Source: Algoriphagus marincola DSM 16067
GTDB lineage: Bacteria; Bacteroidota; Bacteroidia; Cytophagales; Cyclobacteriaceae
DNA: 64,000 bases
Direction of reading: 5' to 3'
Assembly: GCF_000429405.1 (NCBI RefSeq)
Contig: NZ_AUBU01000003.1
Location: forward strand, 248,001-312,000
Positions 7,566 to 17,004 of the stretch are shown here, piece by piece (position 1 is the first letter of the stretch; each line of letters starts with the position of its first letter). Below the pieces are notes generated by a model. The model made no database searches. It worked only from the letters and a program-made list of their open reading frames with translations, and was not told where the DNA came from. The position numbers and the translations under genes are program-made.

Positions 7566-8453
7566 TTAATATTTCAAAATCCACAATGCTTCGGTGTAAT
7601 CGTCTTTGATCTCAGCGAGTGCATTATTTGCCTGTGTGAAGGAATTGTACTTTCCTAAAGCCAAACGATAATTAGGTGAATCTTCGTATGGTTCAATCAA
7701 ATAAAGCTCCGGAACACGGGATTGATACTCAGCTGATTTTTCAAGAGCAAGTCGCTCGGTACGAAGGCTTCCCACAATGATAAAATAGGTAGCTCTTTCA
7801 CCTCTTGACTCAATTCTCGTCAAAGAACCTAGCTCTTTACGATCAATTGTTGTACCAGATTCCGCTGTTGGAGCAGGTGGATTTGGATTATTGGAGATAA
7901 GATTTGTAGAATCCTGATTATCAATACTTTCAGATTCTTGGTTTTGAGTTTCACTTGGAATAATTTCAGGCTCTGTCGCTGGAGAAATCGTGCTTTCAGC
8001 CACAGTCACTGAAGATTGCTCGTTATTCGGTGCAGGAGATGGATTTTCTTCCTTCATCAACTGCCAAACAATTGTAGAAATCAGAAGCAATCCGATAAAG
8101 GCTGCAACCATCACCCAAGAACTCGACTTCTTTGCAGGAAGCTCAGGGGACTTTTCAGGTATCGTCTTCTTCGCTTCAGCTTTTGGCTCCTTAATATCCT
8201 CAACTTCCTTAGGTTCGAAGCTTTCGGATAGTTCATCAAGAGGCTCCTGCTCCTGAACAGGTTTTGGTGGAATTTGAGAAAGAACCTTAGAACGTAGCTC
8301 AGAGGCAGATACCACTTTTTCTTCTGAGCCTTCTTTAGGCAATTCAGAATTGGACTTGATATTTTCCTCAAATTCTTTGAGTTTTTTGACTTCAACAAAA
8401 GGTAACCCAAAGTCTTTGGGATCGGTCCAGGTTTCTTTTTCTCTTTTCTTCAC
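7566..8453 (-). CDS. SPOR-domain membrane protein
   Basis: 295 residues from a GTG start at 8451-8453; no ATG is suitably placed. There is an acidic, Glu/Lys/Pro-rich cytoplasmic region (1-110), one membrane helix (about 111-133, SWVMVAAFIGLLLISTIVWQL) and a Ser/Pro/Glu-rich periplasmic linker. A C-terminal SPOR-like domain (about 218-295) contains YFIIVGSLRTERLALEK and NYRLALGKYNSFTQANNALAEI. SPOR domains bind denuded glycan strands of peptidoglycan at division sites. It is the first gene of the SPOR-exbB-exbD-TonB-folC run, which suggests an envelope role; direct participation in energy transduction is only inferred. Confidence 0.88.
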   Translation of the reverse strand: MKKREKETWTDPKDFGLPFVEVKKLKEFEENIKSNSELPKEGSEEKVVSASELRSKVLSQIPPKPVQEQEPLDELSESFEPKEVEDIKEPKAEAKKTIPEKSPELPAKKSSSWVMVAAFIGLLLISTIVWQLMKEENPSPAPNNEQSSVTVAESTISPATEPEIIPSETQNQESESIDNQDSTNLISNNPNPPAPTAESGTTIDRKELGSLTRIESRGERATYFIIVGSLRTERLALEKSAEYQSRVPELYLIEPYEDSPNYRLALGKYNSFTQANNALAEIKDDYTEALWILKY

Positions 8454-8512
8454 AGTCTAATGAAATTGCCTTGTTACGAAGCTAGTTGATTTGATCAAAA
8501 AGCACAAAAATA

Positions 8513-10195
8513 TTAAAACTTCAACCAAGCTCCACCGATCAACTGCACGCCTCGAACAGGATAATTCAACCAACGCACATTTTGGCCATTGAGAAGGTTA
8601 TTTCCTTCCACAAAAACACCAATCTTTTCTGTAATCTGGTAATCAGCTTTCAATTGAAGGTCTGCAATGGTCTTTAGCTTTTCAGAAGAAAATGGGACTT
8701 CTGGGTTTGAAGTAATCGTGCGGGCCTTGATTCCTCCCATAAAATTCAGATTTGCCTGAATCAATAAACCATCCAAAGGTAATAACTGATTATTGATACC
8801 TACCTGCCAAGTAGGCCGATGCCAAGCTTCTTCCTGAAGATTCATATCGTATTGAAAAAGGTCAAGCCTTGAAGAGAGTCGATAAAACTCATTGACACGA
8901 ACCCCCAATTCGGCATTGATGTTAAACACCGTCACTCGATCATCATACACCAATTCAAAGCGGGAAGTATCCGCTCCAGAATTCACAAAAAAGTGCATTT
9001 GATTAAATCGACTGACATCTATTCCGGCCCGGTAATCAACCGAATTTTGAACCGTCCCTTCGATTCCTCCTGCTACCTTGTAATTATTAATCGTATTTAG
9101 CAATTGTGCAGATGGCCCGATGAAGGGATTTTCCATGGCAAAACTGTAATAGGTATTTCGAATTACATCGCCAGAAAACTCCCCGAAGAATCCAAATTCA
9201 TCAGCAAATTGATAAGAAGCTTTCAAAAGAGGGAAAATTCTGAAATCACTGGATTTTCCCGGAACAGAATCATTTTCTGAAATCAAATTTAAGCCTGCGG
9301 TAAACTGAAAAGCATCTAAGCGATAAACCACTCGAGGACGGATGGCAAAATAATTTCTGCTTACATCATAGTCCCTATCCTCAGGATTGGTGTTGAAGAA
9401 TGATAAATTGACAGAACCTGTCCAGTCATCAGAAGGCCTGAAAACCGCTTCTCCTTGCAAAGCTATTTCTGTTTCTTTTGCGAGATAGCTATCCTGGAAG
9501 TTTTGAAAGTGGACTTTTCCTTGATAAGAGATCGGCCCGACCTTTTCTATGTCCCGGATACCCGCATGAAGACGAATGGTTTGGAATACATTTCCCTGAA
9601 TTCCGGTAAATTCCAAGTTAGGGTCATTGATTACTGAAGTATCAATTCCGTAAAAAGAGTAAGAATCCTGTGCCCATTCCAAGCCTCCGAATACTTCTAT
9701 TTGATCCAAAAAGTAGCTGGCATTCCCTCCGAGATTGGTGTGGGATTCTTTTGACTCTTCCCCCAAAATGGGGCCTTTGCCAAAGCTTTGATGCTTCAGA
9801 TTGAAGGAGTAATTCCAATCATAGACCTCAGTTGCCATCAATCGAGCCTCCAAAAGAGGGCTGGCAAAATTCCCATAACCAGCTTTCAAAAAACCCGGGT
9901 ATCGATCAGCAATATCACGTCGATAGGTCTTTTGTACCGGCTCTGCCTTTAATTGAACTGGGGGTAAATCCAACTCATAGAAATTGACCGTGTAATTGAA
10001 ATCACTGAGCCCTTTCGGTTGAGGCAAAACGGGTAGCTTCTCATAAACCCGAGGTTGATTCGGAAGAGTCAAAACCCGGTCTTTTCGGATAACAAACTCC
10101 TGGTCTTGAACTTCCCCTCTATTTTGTATTTGTGCCGAAGCAATTCCAGGAGTTCCTAGAATCAATGCCGCGAAGAATATTTTTAATTTTCTCAT
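8513..10195 (-). CDS. TonB-dependent-receptor-like outer-membrane beta-barrel
   Basis: 560 residues with a Sec signal (MRKLKIFFAALILGTPGIASAQ). After a roughly 80-residue Pro-rich lead, alternating aromatic/polar strands continue to the end, which reads GVQLIGGAWLKF with a terminal aromatic. ADYQITEKIGVFVEGNNLLN near the C-terminus resembles the last strands of TonB-dependent receptors. No plug domain or TonB box is recognisable. The gene begins 2 bp after the stop of the 995-residue TPR gene, so the two are almost certainly co-expressed. It is likely an outer-membrane barrel of unknown ligand that partners the TPR protein. Confidence 0.8.
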   Translation of the reverse strand: MRKLKIFFAALILGTPGIASAQIQNRGEVQDQEFVIRKDRVLTLPNQPRVYEKLPVLPQPKGLSDFNYTVNFYELDLPPVQLKAEPVQKTYRRDIADRYPGFLKAGYGNFASPLLEARLMATEVYDWNYSFNLKHQSFGKGPILGEESKESHTNLGGNASYFLDQIEVFGGLEWAQDSYSFYGIDTSVINDPNLEFTGIQGNVFQTIRLHAGIRDIEKVGPISYQGKVHFQNFQDSYLAKETEIALQGEAVFRPSDDWTGSVNLSFFNTNPEDRDYDVSRNYFAIRPRVVYRLDAFQFTAGLNLISENDSVPGKSSDFRIFPLLKASYQFADEFGFFGEFSGDVIRNTYYSFAMENPFIGPSAQLLNTINNYKVAGGIEGTVQNSVDYRAGIDVSRFNQMHFFVNSGADTSRFELVYDDRVTVFNINAELGVRVNEFYRLSSRLDLFQYDMNLQEEAWHRPTWQVGINNQLLPLDGLLIQANLNFMGGIKARTITSNPEVPFSSEKLKTIADLQLKADYQITEKIGVFVEGNNLLNGQNVRWLNYPVRGVQLIGGAWLKF

Positions 10196-10197
10196 GG

Positions 10198-13185
10198 TTA
10201 GTTCAAGGTTTGGAGTTTGTCCTGAGCAAGTTTCTTAATTTCCTCATTCGTGGAGTTTTCTACGATAGACTCAAGCGTGGCTTTAGCCTGAAAATCCTCT
10301 CCCGAGAGCAAATAGTTTTCAGCCAGAAGTAGGAACATCCGACCATACCAATAATCGAAATCGGCAAAAGGACCGGACATTTCAAAAATACTGTCATTTG
10401 AAAGGTCGATCTGACCTTGCTTTTGATAGGATTCTGCTAAAAGAAACAAGCCCTCGGCCCCTTCTATCGTCTTATACTCATCTACCAAAACCGCCAATGT
10501 GACCCCTGCAGCCTGATCTTGCTTTAAGGCAAATTGTGCTTTGGCCTTGTTGAGTAGAGCCCTTGGAGTCGATTCCGGTAAAATACCATCCAAGCTTTCC
10601 AATTTTTCCGCAGTGGTGATGACTTCCTGATAGCGTTGCGTTTCATTGTAAGCTTTCAATAAAGCCATCAGTGACTCGGCCTCTTCTACCTTACTTCGGG
10701 CATTTTGAACGGCAGTTTCCAAGTAAGGAATAGACTCTGAATAATTTCCTTGCGCTGATAAAATCTCCCCTATTCGCTGCATTGCCTTTAAGCGTTGCGG
10801 AGAGGCGGGTTCGCTTTCTAGCTGACGGAATACTCGCAAAGCATCATCTTGATTACCTGACTGGAAATAAGAGTCACCCATAAAATACAGGGCGTCCACT
10901 CGCTGACTGCTTTCTGGATAGCTACTCAGATAGCCCTCAAAAGCTTGGCTCGCCTGAGCAAAATTTCGCTCAAAATACAGACTCTTCGCTGATTCAAACT
11001 CCAAAGCTTGCACAGAACCATTTTCTGGATTGGATCGCTTGTAGCTATCCAAATAACCTGAAAACTCCCCTGCCCTTCCTTGCAGTGCCAGTGTCTCTTG
11101 CAGACCCTTTAGGGCTGTTTCAGCATTTCCTGAATTTGGGAATTCATCCAAAATGGTTTGATAGTCCCGAACCGTCTGATCGTAGTTTTGCTGAGAGAAG
11201 TTCGCAACTGCTCTGCCTTCCAAGGCAAAGGGAACAAATGGACTATTCGGCCGCTTTGAAATCAAATCCGAAAATGCAAAAGTGGCATCGCTATACTGGG
11301 TCTCTTCCATGAGGATTTGACCTTTTTGGAAAAGTGCGTCTTCCAGATATAGTGAATTTGGATAGCCTGCGATCAATTGATCCAAGCTTCTCAATGCTGC
11401 ACTATTTTTTGATTGAAAATTTTGTACAACACCTAAACGGTAGTAGGCATAATCAATACCTGCATTTCGCTCCGAAATCGCTTGCTGAAAAGTACTTTCT
11501 GCTTCAGCAAAGCGCTTTTGCACGTAGTAGCAATCTCCTAATCGAAGTAAGGCATCATCGTAATTTTCCTTGTTTTGACGAGTGCGCAGACGGTCTGTGT
11601 AAGTCTTGAACTGTGCCTCAGCCTCGCGGTATCGCTTGGAGTTAAAATAAGCATAACCCAAACCGTACAAACTTTTGGTCAGATAAGCACTAGAGGTAGT
11701 TCTACCCAACTGAAGCGCTTCCTGGTAGGAGGCTATGGCTTTATCCAATTCTCCATTGGCAGAATAAATCTCGCCCTTCCAGAAGTGTGATTCCAAAATC
11801 AAGTCTTTATTGACTGGATAATCCAAGGATTTATCTAGATAGGAAATGGCCGCTGGATATCTTTTGTCTCGGAAATAGACCATTGCTTGGTAAAAAGCAA
11901 CTCGCTGGTACGCTTCACGAATACGCGGGGACTTATTTTGGATTTGATCCATCTGCTGAATCGCCCGGAGATAATCGCTGGTATTGATCAAGGCTTCAGA
12001 AAGCAAGGTCTCGGCCTCCGAGCGAAAAGCCCCCGAGGGATATTCATTCAGGTATTGATCCAATCCGGAAATCCCTTCTTGAAAGCTGCCTTTCTGAAGA
12101 TTTGACTTGGCATAGTTAAAAAGTGCCTCCTCTTGGATTTTTGGATTGAAATCCGCAGAGGCAGCCGCTTTGAATGAGGTGCTGGCAAACTGATAATTAT
12201 CCAACTTCAAATAAGCATGCCCCAAATAATAAGATGAAGCTTGCCCCTTTTCATCAGCTGTGGAAGCCGAAACTTTCAAATAGTCTGAGGCTCTCTGGTA
12301 ATTTTCTATCTCAAACTGGGCAATTCCACCTTTATAGACTTGCTCAGGGGTAAGTTCTCCCTTTCGGGCATTGATGAAAGCGTCATAGTTTTCTGCTGCT
12401 TTCGCAAAGTTCTTTTGCTCGAAATACGCCTCGGCCAAGTAGAGATTTATCATTTCCTTGCGCTCAAGATTAGCTCCACCTTTAAGCTTTTCTTCTGCAT
12501 AGCTGATCAACTGAGGAAAGCTTCTCTCCTGAAAATACAGGGAAGCAAGAAGGTAAGGGACTTTATCTCTGTAGAAGGGAGACTTTTCAGCGTTTTGAAG
12601 ATCTTGAATCGCTTTGGCACTATTTCCATTCTGCAGTGCAATAAAACCGCTGTAGTAGTAAGCATCAAAGCTTACCTCCTGTCCAAGTACTTTTGCCTGA
12701 TCAAAATAAGGCGCAGCCGAATCATAGTTTTTCAATTGAAAATGTGCATAACCCTGCTTAAAAAGCAAATCTGCCCGCTTAGAAACTTCCAAATTTTCTG
12801 GACTTACCAAGGCATAACCATCAATTGCTTCCCGGTAGTTACGCTTAAAAAAGAAATGATCCCCTAGGTACAAGCCTGCTGTCGCAACACTTGGATGCTT
12901 GCCATTGTCCAAAATATAGGACTTCATCAGACCCACCCCATCAGGACTTTCTAATTCCAAGGCAGACTGTGCAGCTAAAAGACGAGCTGCTCGGGATTGA
13001 TCGAGGTAATTATCTTTGGAAGTTACTTTTTCAGATTCATACAGGCTGGCTGAAAAAAGTTGCTTTTCAAAGAAAGCGGTTTGATCATCCAGGAATCGCT
13101 GTTCTCCAGTTTGGTAAAGGGTGGACTGAGCCAGCACCTGAACACTGAAGCCTAAAACAGCAAAAAGCACAAGGCAGTATTTCAT
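10198..13185 (-). CDS. Very large exported TPR-repeat protein
   Basis: 995 residues from the ATG at 13183-13185, which gives a clean signal peptide (MKYCLVLFAVLGFSVQVLAQ); the longer open frame has no signal at its start. The rest is a near-continuous run of about twenty TPR/Sel1-like 34-residue helical pairs, for example ASYQEALQLGRTTSSAYLTK, ALLRLGDCYYVQKRFAEAES and ALYFMGDSYFQSGNQDDALR. Exported TPR superhelices of this kind act as periplasmic scaffolds. Its 3' end is 2 bp from the plug-less barrel gene. No partner can be named from sequence. Confidence 0.9.
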   Translation of the reverse strand: MKYCLVLFAVLGFSVQVLAQSTLYQTGEQRFLDDQTAFFEKQLFSASLYESEKVTSKDNYLDQSRAARLLAAQSALELESPDGVGLMKSYILDNGKHPSVATAGLYLGDHFFFKRNYREAIDGYALVSPENLEVSKRADLLFKQGYAHFQLKNYDSAAPYFDQAKVLGQEVSFDAYYYSGFIALQNGNSAKAIQDLQNAEKSPFYRDKVPYLLASLYFQERSFPQLISYAEEKLKGGANLERKEMINLYLAEAYFEQKNFAKAAENYDAFINARKGELTPEQVYKGGIAQFEIENYQRASDYLKVSASTADEKGQASSYYLGHAYLKLDNYQFASTSFKAAASADFNPKIQEEALFNYAKSNLQKGSFQEGISGLDQYLNEYPSGAFRSEAETLLSEALINTSDYLRAIQQMDQIQNKSPRIREAYQRVAFYQAMVYFRDKRYPAAISYLDKSLDYPVNKDLILESHFWKGEIYSANGELDKAIASYQEALQLGRTTSSAYLTKSLYGLGYAYFNSKRYREAEAQFKTYTDRLRTRQNKENYDDALLRLGDCYYVQKRFAEAESTFQQAISERNAGIDYAYYRLGVVQNFQSKNSAALRSLDQLIAGYPNSLYLEDALFQKGQILMEETQYSDATFAFSDLISKRPNSPFVPFALEGRAVANFSQQNYDQTVRDYQTILDEFPNSGNAETALKGLQETLALQGRAGEFSGYLDSYKRSNPENGSVQALEFESAKSLYFERNFAQASQAFEGYLSSYPESSQRVDALYFMGDSYFQSGNQDDALRVFRQLESEPASPQRLKAMQRIGEILSAQGNYSESIPYLETAVQNARSKVEEAESLMALLKAYNETQRYQEVITTAEKLESLDGILPESTPRALLNKAKAQFALKQDQAAGVTLAVLVDEYKTIEGAEGLFLLAESYQKQGQIDLSNDSIFEMSGPFADFDYWYGRMFLLLAENYLLSGEDFQAKATLESIVENSTNEEIKKLAQDKLQTLN

Positions 13186-13265
13186 GGGCAAATGATTAAT
13201 TATAATGCTTCCGTACAATCCCAAAAGCACAGGTTCAGCCTTGGGATTTCAAGAAAAGAAGCGTT

Positions 13266-14288
13266 TCAATGCAAAATTTTATACACGAGATCTCTGAGAA
13301 TTTCACCTTCGCTCATATTTCCGGAGTCTACTCCTTTAGAACGAAGATCTGCTTCCCGAATGTGTGCGAACACCTCAATTATCTTGCCCAATTTATAGTT
13401 GCGGGAAGCAGTGAAGTATTCTCTTGCAATGAATGCATTCATCCCTAAAGCCGCAGCGGCTTGGTCAGCATTTTGAGCCTTGTGCTCATGAATGATCGCT
13501 AACTTACTGAAATAGAAGTAGATCAATGAAAAAATCGGAATGATGGGATGATTTTTTGGGTTCTGAGAAAAGTATTGGATGATTTGATTGGCTTTGACCA
13601 CATTTCTAAAACCCAAAGCCTTGGTCAGCTCAAAATTGTTGTAATCCTTATGGATCCCGATGTATTTGGAGATATGGTCTACAGTGATTTTCGTACCTGC
13701 AGGAAGATTGATAAACATCTTTCCAATCTCATTGGTCATCACCTCCAGATTATTTCCGATCGAGTCAGCCAATAGATTGATGGCATTTTGATCAATGCCA
13801 TAGCCAGTTTCTTTAAAATAGCCCTCGAGCCATTGCTTGAGCTTGTATTCAGGCACTTTCTCCGACCTCACATAGACTGTATGCTTGTTCAGGGCTTTGG
13901 CCAAGGTCGTTTTTCCGTCGATCTTTTTATGCTTGTATGCAAAAACCAAAATCGTACTGGGTAGCGGGTTTTCTACATATTTGATCAGCAGATCGGCAAC
14001 ACCTTCATTGCTCCAATCGGGTAAGCTTTGGGCTTCTTTTACCACTACCAACTGACGCTCAGCCATCATCGGAAATTTGCGGGCATTATTCAGCACCACC
14101 CCCATGTTAGCGTCTTTTCCGTATAGCGCCAACTGATTGAAACTTCGCTCATGCTCCGGAATCGCATTGTCCTCAATTATCTTTGTAATGAGATCGATGT
14201 AATAGGGCTCATCTCCTTCTAAAAAATAAACTGGAGAAAATTTCCCCGCTTTCAAATCCTTGATGACGTCCGTCGGTTGTTTAGGCAT
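13266..14288 (-). CDS. holA: DNA polymerase III subunit delta
   Basis: 340 residues from the ATG at 14286-14288; an in-frame TTG three codons upstream is less likely. The N-terminus (VIKDLKAGKFSPVYFLEGDE followed by PYYIDLITKII) is the typical delta-subunit opening. The central NARKFPMMAERQLVVVKEAQ and the PLPSTILVFAYKHKKIDGKT segment are conserved in HolA. The C-terminal helical collar domain contains LTKALGFRNVVKANQII. The subunit opens the beta clamp within the clamp loader. It lies upstream of the TPR/barrel pair on the same strand with an 80-bp gap, so it may or may not share their transcript. Confidence 0.93.
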   Translation of the reverse strand: MPKQPTDVIKDLKAGKFSPVYFLEGDEPYYIDLITKIIEDNAIPEHERSFNQLALYGKDANMGVVLNNARKFPMMAERQLVVVKEAQSLPDWSNEGVADLLIKYVENPLPSTILVFAYKHKKIDGKTTLAKALNKHTVYVRSEKVPEYKLKQWLEGYFKETGYGIDQNAINLLADSIGNNLEVMTNEIGKMFINLPAGTKITVDHISKYIGIHKDYNNFELTKALGFRNVVKANQIIQYFSQNPKNHPIIPIFSLIYFYFSKLAIIHEHKAQNADQAAAALGMNAFIAREYFTASRNYKLGKIIEVFAHIREADLRSKGVDSGNMSEGEILRDLVYKILH

Positions 14289-14352
14289 GGTTTGCAATTT
14301 GAGACTTAAAGATAAGAGTAGCTATCAAAAGCTGCCAAAAGCAAATTGATAA

Positions 14353-14381
14353 TTGTGAAAACTATTCTCCTGTTAATTTTG
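14353..14381 (+). promoter_or_regulatory. Bacteroidota-type promoter for TPR gene
   Basis: A TTG (14353-14355) is followed after 18 bp by TAATTTTG (14374-14381), matching the TTG...TAnnTTTG promoter form of Bacteroidota. Transcription would start near 14388, about 15 nt before the ATG of the TPR gene at 14403. Confidence 0.55.
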
Positions 14382-14402
14382 TAATAATTAAAAAGCATTC
14401 AA

Positions 14403-15095
14403 ATGGACTTTCAGACAGGTATCTCTTATTATAAATCCGGCAAATTCGAAGAAGCATTGGTGATTTTCAACCAATTGATCACAGAAAATCAAAGCGAAAG
14501 CAATTATTTTCTCTTTCGCGGCAGAATACTTTCCCGTATGGGTCAAACTGAATCTGCCTTGGAAGATTTCGATAAAATAGTAGCTCTTGAGCCATATAAC
14601 ACCGATTTTATCTCTGATAGAGCGGTAGTTTTGCACTTACTAGGTAAAAATGAAGAGGCTCTGACGGAATTTGATCGAGCTGCCAATCTTGATCCAAATA
14701 ACCCTTACCGCTATAGCAGCAGGGCATTTTTCAAGGATAGAATCGGGGATTTGATGGGTGCTATTCAAGATTATAAAAAAGCAATCGAATTGGACCCTGA
14801 AGATGCTGTCGCTTACAACAATAAAGGCTTGGTCGAGGAAAAACTCGGCTATCAGAAAAAATCGAAGAAAAGCTTTGAAAAGGCTGATGACTTGGTTGGA
14901 TATAAAGCTCCTGAGAAAAAAGAACCAAATCCGCCTGCCAACGAAAAGCCAGCACCCCTACCGGAAATTCCCAAAAATGGAAATAATAATGAGGCTTTGA
15001 CGCTGGAAAATTACTTTCAGATTGTGAAAAAGGTTTTTACAGATTCTAAAACCCGATCTGAGTTTTTCCAATTTCTGAAAAAGCCTTTTTCTTAA
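14403..15095 (+). CDS. Cytoplasmic TPR-repeat protein
   Basis: 230 residues with no signal peptide. Four TPR units occupy residues 1 to about 150 (YYKSGKFEEALVIFNQLI; LSRMGQTESALEDFDKIVAL; LLGKNEEALTEFDRAANLDP; DLMGAIQDYKKAIELDPEDA), then AYNNKGLVEEKLGYQKKSKK. A Pro/Lys-rich linker (about 158-185) joins them to a short C-terminal helix ending FFQFLKKPFS. It is a likely protein-interaction adaptor; the partner is unknown. It converges on the universal stress protein gene, with only 1 bp between the stop codons. Confidence 0.85.
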   Translation: MDFQTGISYYKSGKFEEALVIFNQLITENQSESNYFLFRGRILSRMGQTESALEDFDKIVALEPYNTDFISDRAVVLHLLGKNEEALTEFDRAANLDPNNPYRYSSRAFFKDRIGDLMGAIQDYKKAIELDPEDAVAYNNKGLVEEKLGYQKKSKKSFEKADDLVGYKAPEKKEPNPPANEKPAPLPEIPKNGNNNEALTLENYFQIVKKVFTDSKTRSEFFQFLKKPFS

Positions 15096-15096
15096 T

Positions 15097-15939
15097 CTAA
15101 AAATTCTTGATTACCCACAGGGGTTTCGTGATGAAGTAGGCCATTTTCTTGGATAGGCTTTTATTGAAGATTTTATCAAAGAAATCGCGCTGCCTACTTA
15201 AAGTAATGAGCATATCCCCCTTGGCGGAGGCTAGATAGCTTTCCATGCCTAGAGCCAGGTTGTCCCGAAAAGACTTCAGAACAAAATTCACCTTATCGTA
15301 CCTCACAAAGGGTGTAATCTCTTCCACCATCGATTGATGTAAGGGTCTATCCAGTTTGTTTTTGCCATCAGAGGCATGAACAATATCTATTTCAGCATCA
15401 AAAAACTTTGCAAACTCAACTACCTTCTGTATAGCGATTTTATCTTCTTCTCTATAGTCTGTACCAAAGACCAATTTCCTCGGTTTCTTATAAAAAACCT
15501 TCCTAGGCACCACCAAAACGTCCACGGGGGACTTCCCTACTATCTGACTTGTGCGACTACCAATAATATTTTTTCGTAGGTCATTCATCCCTTCTGTTCC
15601 CATCACCACCAGCTGACAATCCGTTTCATCGATTGCATTTAGCATGACTTCGATCACATCTCCCTCTAAAATCATCCCTTCACAAGATTCCAGCCCTAAA
15701 GGGATTGATTCCGCTTGTACTGTTTTTTTAAGATTATTCAGTTTTTCTTTTAAAAAATCACGCTGATAATCATTGTCTTCCCGGCCTGGATTCAGCTTTA
15801 AAAAGTCCTCTTTGTTGCTAACATGAATTAAAATCAGCTTTGCACCATATTGCTCCCCGATTCGGCTTGCATACTCAATTGCATTGAGTGAACACTCAGA
15901 GAAATCGGTAGGGCAAAGAATAGTCCCGTTTTTTTCCAT
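15097..15939 (-). CDS. Tandem-domain universal stress protein
   Basis: 280 residues made of two Usp domains (about 1-145 and 150-280). Domain 1 begins GTILCPTDFSECSLNAIEYA and keeps the ATP-binding pattern G-x2-G-x9-G-S/T (GTEGMNDLRKNIIGSRT), so it should bind ATP. Domain 2 begins KLVFGTDYREEDKIAI, but its final motif (LITLSRQRDFFDKIFN) lacks the glycines, so nucleotide binding is probably lost there. Such proteins are stress-associated regulators. The gene is followed on its own strand by nothing close, and upstream, 2 bp away, ends the hydroxyacid dehydrogenase gene, so the two are likely co-transcribed. Confidence 0.9.
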   Translation of the reverse strand: MEKNGTILCPTDFSECSLNAIEYASRIGEQYGAKLILIHVSNKEDFLKLNPGREDNDYQRDFLKEKLNNLKKTVQAESIPLGLESCEGMILEGDVIEVMLNAIDETDCQLVVMGTEGMNDLRKNIIGSRTSQIVGKSPVDVLVVPRKVFYKKPRKLVFGTDYREEDKIAIQKVVEFAKFFDAEIDIVHASDGKNKLDRPLHQSMVEEITPFVRYDKVNFVLKSFRDNLALGMESYLASAKGDMLITLSRQRDFFDKIFNKSLSKKMAYFITKPLWVIKNF

Positions 15940-15941
15940 AA

Positions 15942-16862
15942 TTAATAGCCTCGAGATCGGTTTACGAGATTCATCAAAGGTTCGTTGGATTCAAGTCGAC
16001 GGATATTTTCCACTACCTGAGGAGAAGCCGCCTCTGGATTAGTGACACTCGCAATGTGCGGAGTCATAAAAATGCCTTCATTTTGCCAAAAAGGATGATC
16101 CTCTGGGAGAGGTTCCTTCCGATAGACATCCAACATAGCTCCTGACAGCTGCCCTTTTGAAATTGCATCTATCAAGTCCTCTTCGACTAGATGTCTTCCA
16201 CGGGCGACATTGATCAAATATGTCCCGGGATTGACTTTTTCAAAAAGCGATTTATTCAGAATATTTTCAGTATCTGAAGTCAGCGGCAGCAAACAAACCA
16301 AAACATTCACCTCCTTCAAAAACTCATCTAATTTTTCCTTTGGAAAGTAAGGAAAAGGAAAATCGTCTTTATCAGAAAAACCAAAGCCTACTACCGGAAA
16401 TCCCATAAAATCGAGTTTTTCCAATACATCAAAACCTAAAGCTCCCACTCCCATCACTCCTATGGTGACAGAAATCTCGGGTTCAGACATATCCCAATTT
16501 CGATCTTCTTTTAGTTGCTGATATCGAGTGACCTGCCTATGAAAATTCAATACCCCCATCACCACATAATTGGTCATGGACCAGGTCAACTTTTCATCTA
16601 CAATTCGGACAATCGGAAGCTCCTCAGGGATGGAATCATCACTTAGAATATGATCTACTCCAGCACCCATAGAGCTAATCATTTTTAGATTTGGGAAATC
16701 TGCAAGAATTCCTTTTGGATGCTGCCAAAGAAGGGCAACCTCAACCTTTTCGGGATATTGGATATTCGGAAATACTTCGATTTCCAATTGATCGTTTTGC
16801 TTTCGGATAGCGTCGATCCAAGGTTGAGGATCTCTTCCAGGACTGATGATTGCAAGGCTCAT
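15942..16862 (-). CDS. D-2-hydroxyacid dehydrogenase (glyoxylate/hydroxypyruvate reductase A-like)
   Basis: 306 residues, the size of the GhrA subgroup. It has the Rossmann motif GVMGVGALGFDVLEKL at about residue 135. Catalytic residues are seen as Arg in NVARGRHLVEEDL, Glu in DVYRKEPLPEDHPFW and His in FMTPHIASVTNPEAA. The N-terminal segment LKMISSMGAGVDHIL is typical. It would reduce glyoxylate, hydroxypyruvate or another 2-ketoacid with NAD(P)H; the substrate is not determined. Its stop lies 2 bp before the start of the universal stress protein gene, which points to a two-gene operon. Confidence 0.9.
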   Translation of the reverse strand: MSLAIISPGRDPQPWIDAIRKQNDQLEIEVFPNIQYPEKVEVALLWQHPKGILADFPNLKMISSMGAGVDHILSDDSIPEELPIVRIVDEKLTWSMTNYVVMGVLNFHRQVTRYQQLKEDRNWDMSEPEISVTIGVMGVGALGFDVLEKLDFMGFPVVGFGFSDKDDFPFPYFPKEKLDEFLKEVNVLVCLLPLTSDTENILNKSLFEKVNPGTYLINVARGRHLVEEDLIDAISKGQLSGAMLDVYRKEPLPEDHPFWQNEGIFMTPHIASVTNPEAASPQVVENIRRLESNEPLMNLVNRSRGY

Positions 16863-17004
16863 AATACAAAGGTCGACATTTGTAAATATCTACTCAATCT
16901 CGGTATAAAACGATACATCCATTGATCAAAAATTTGACGAAAAAACACAAATTCTTGGTCAAAAATTAAGCAAATTGCACTCAATTAACTGAAACGATAT
17001 AACC

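Noticed and set aside
13186..13230. 15-residue extension of the giant TPR protein
   Set aside because: It would bury the signal peptide that starts at the ATG 13183-13185.
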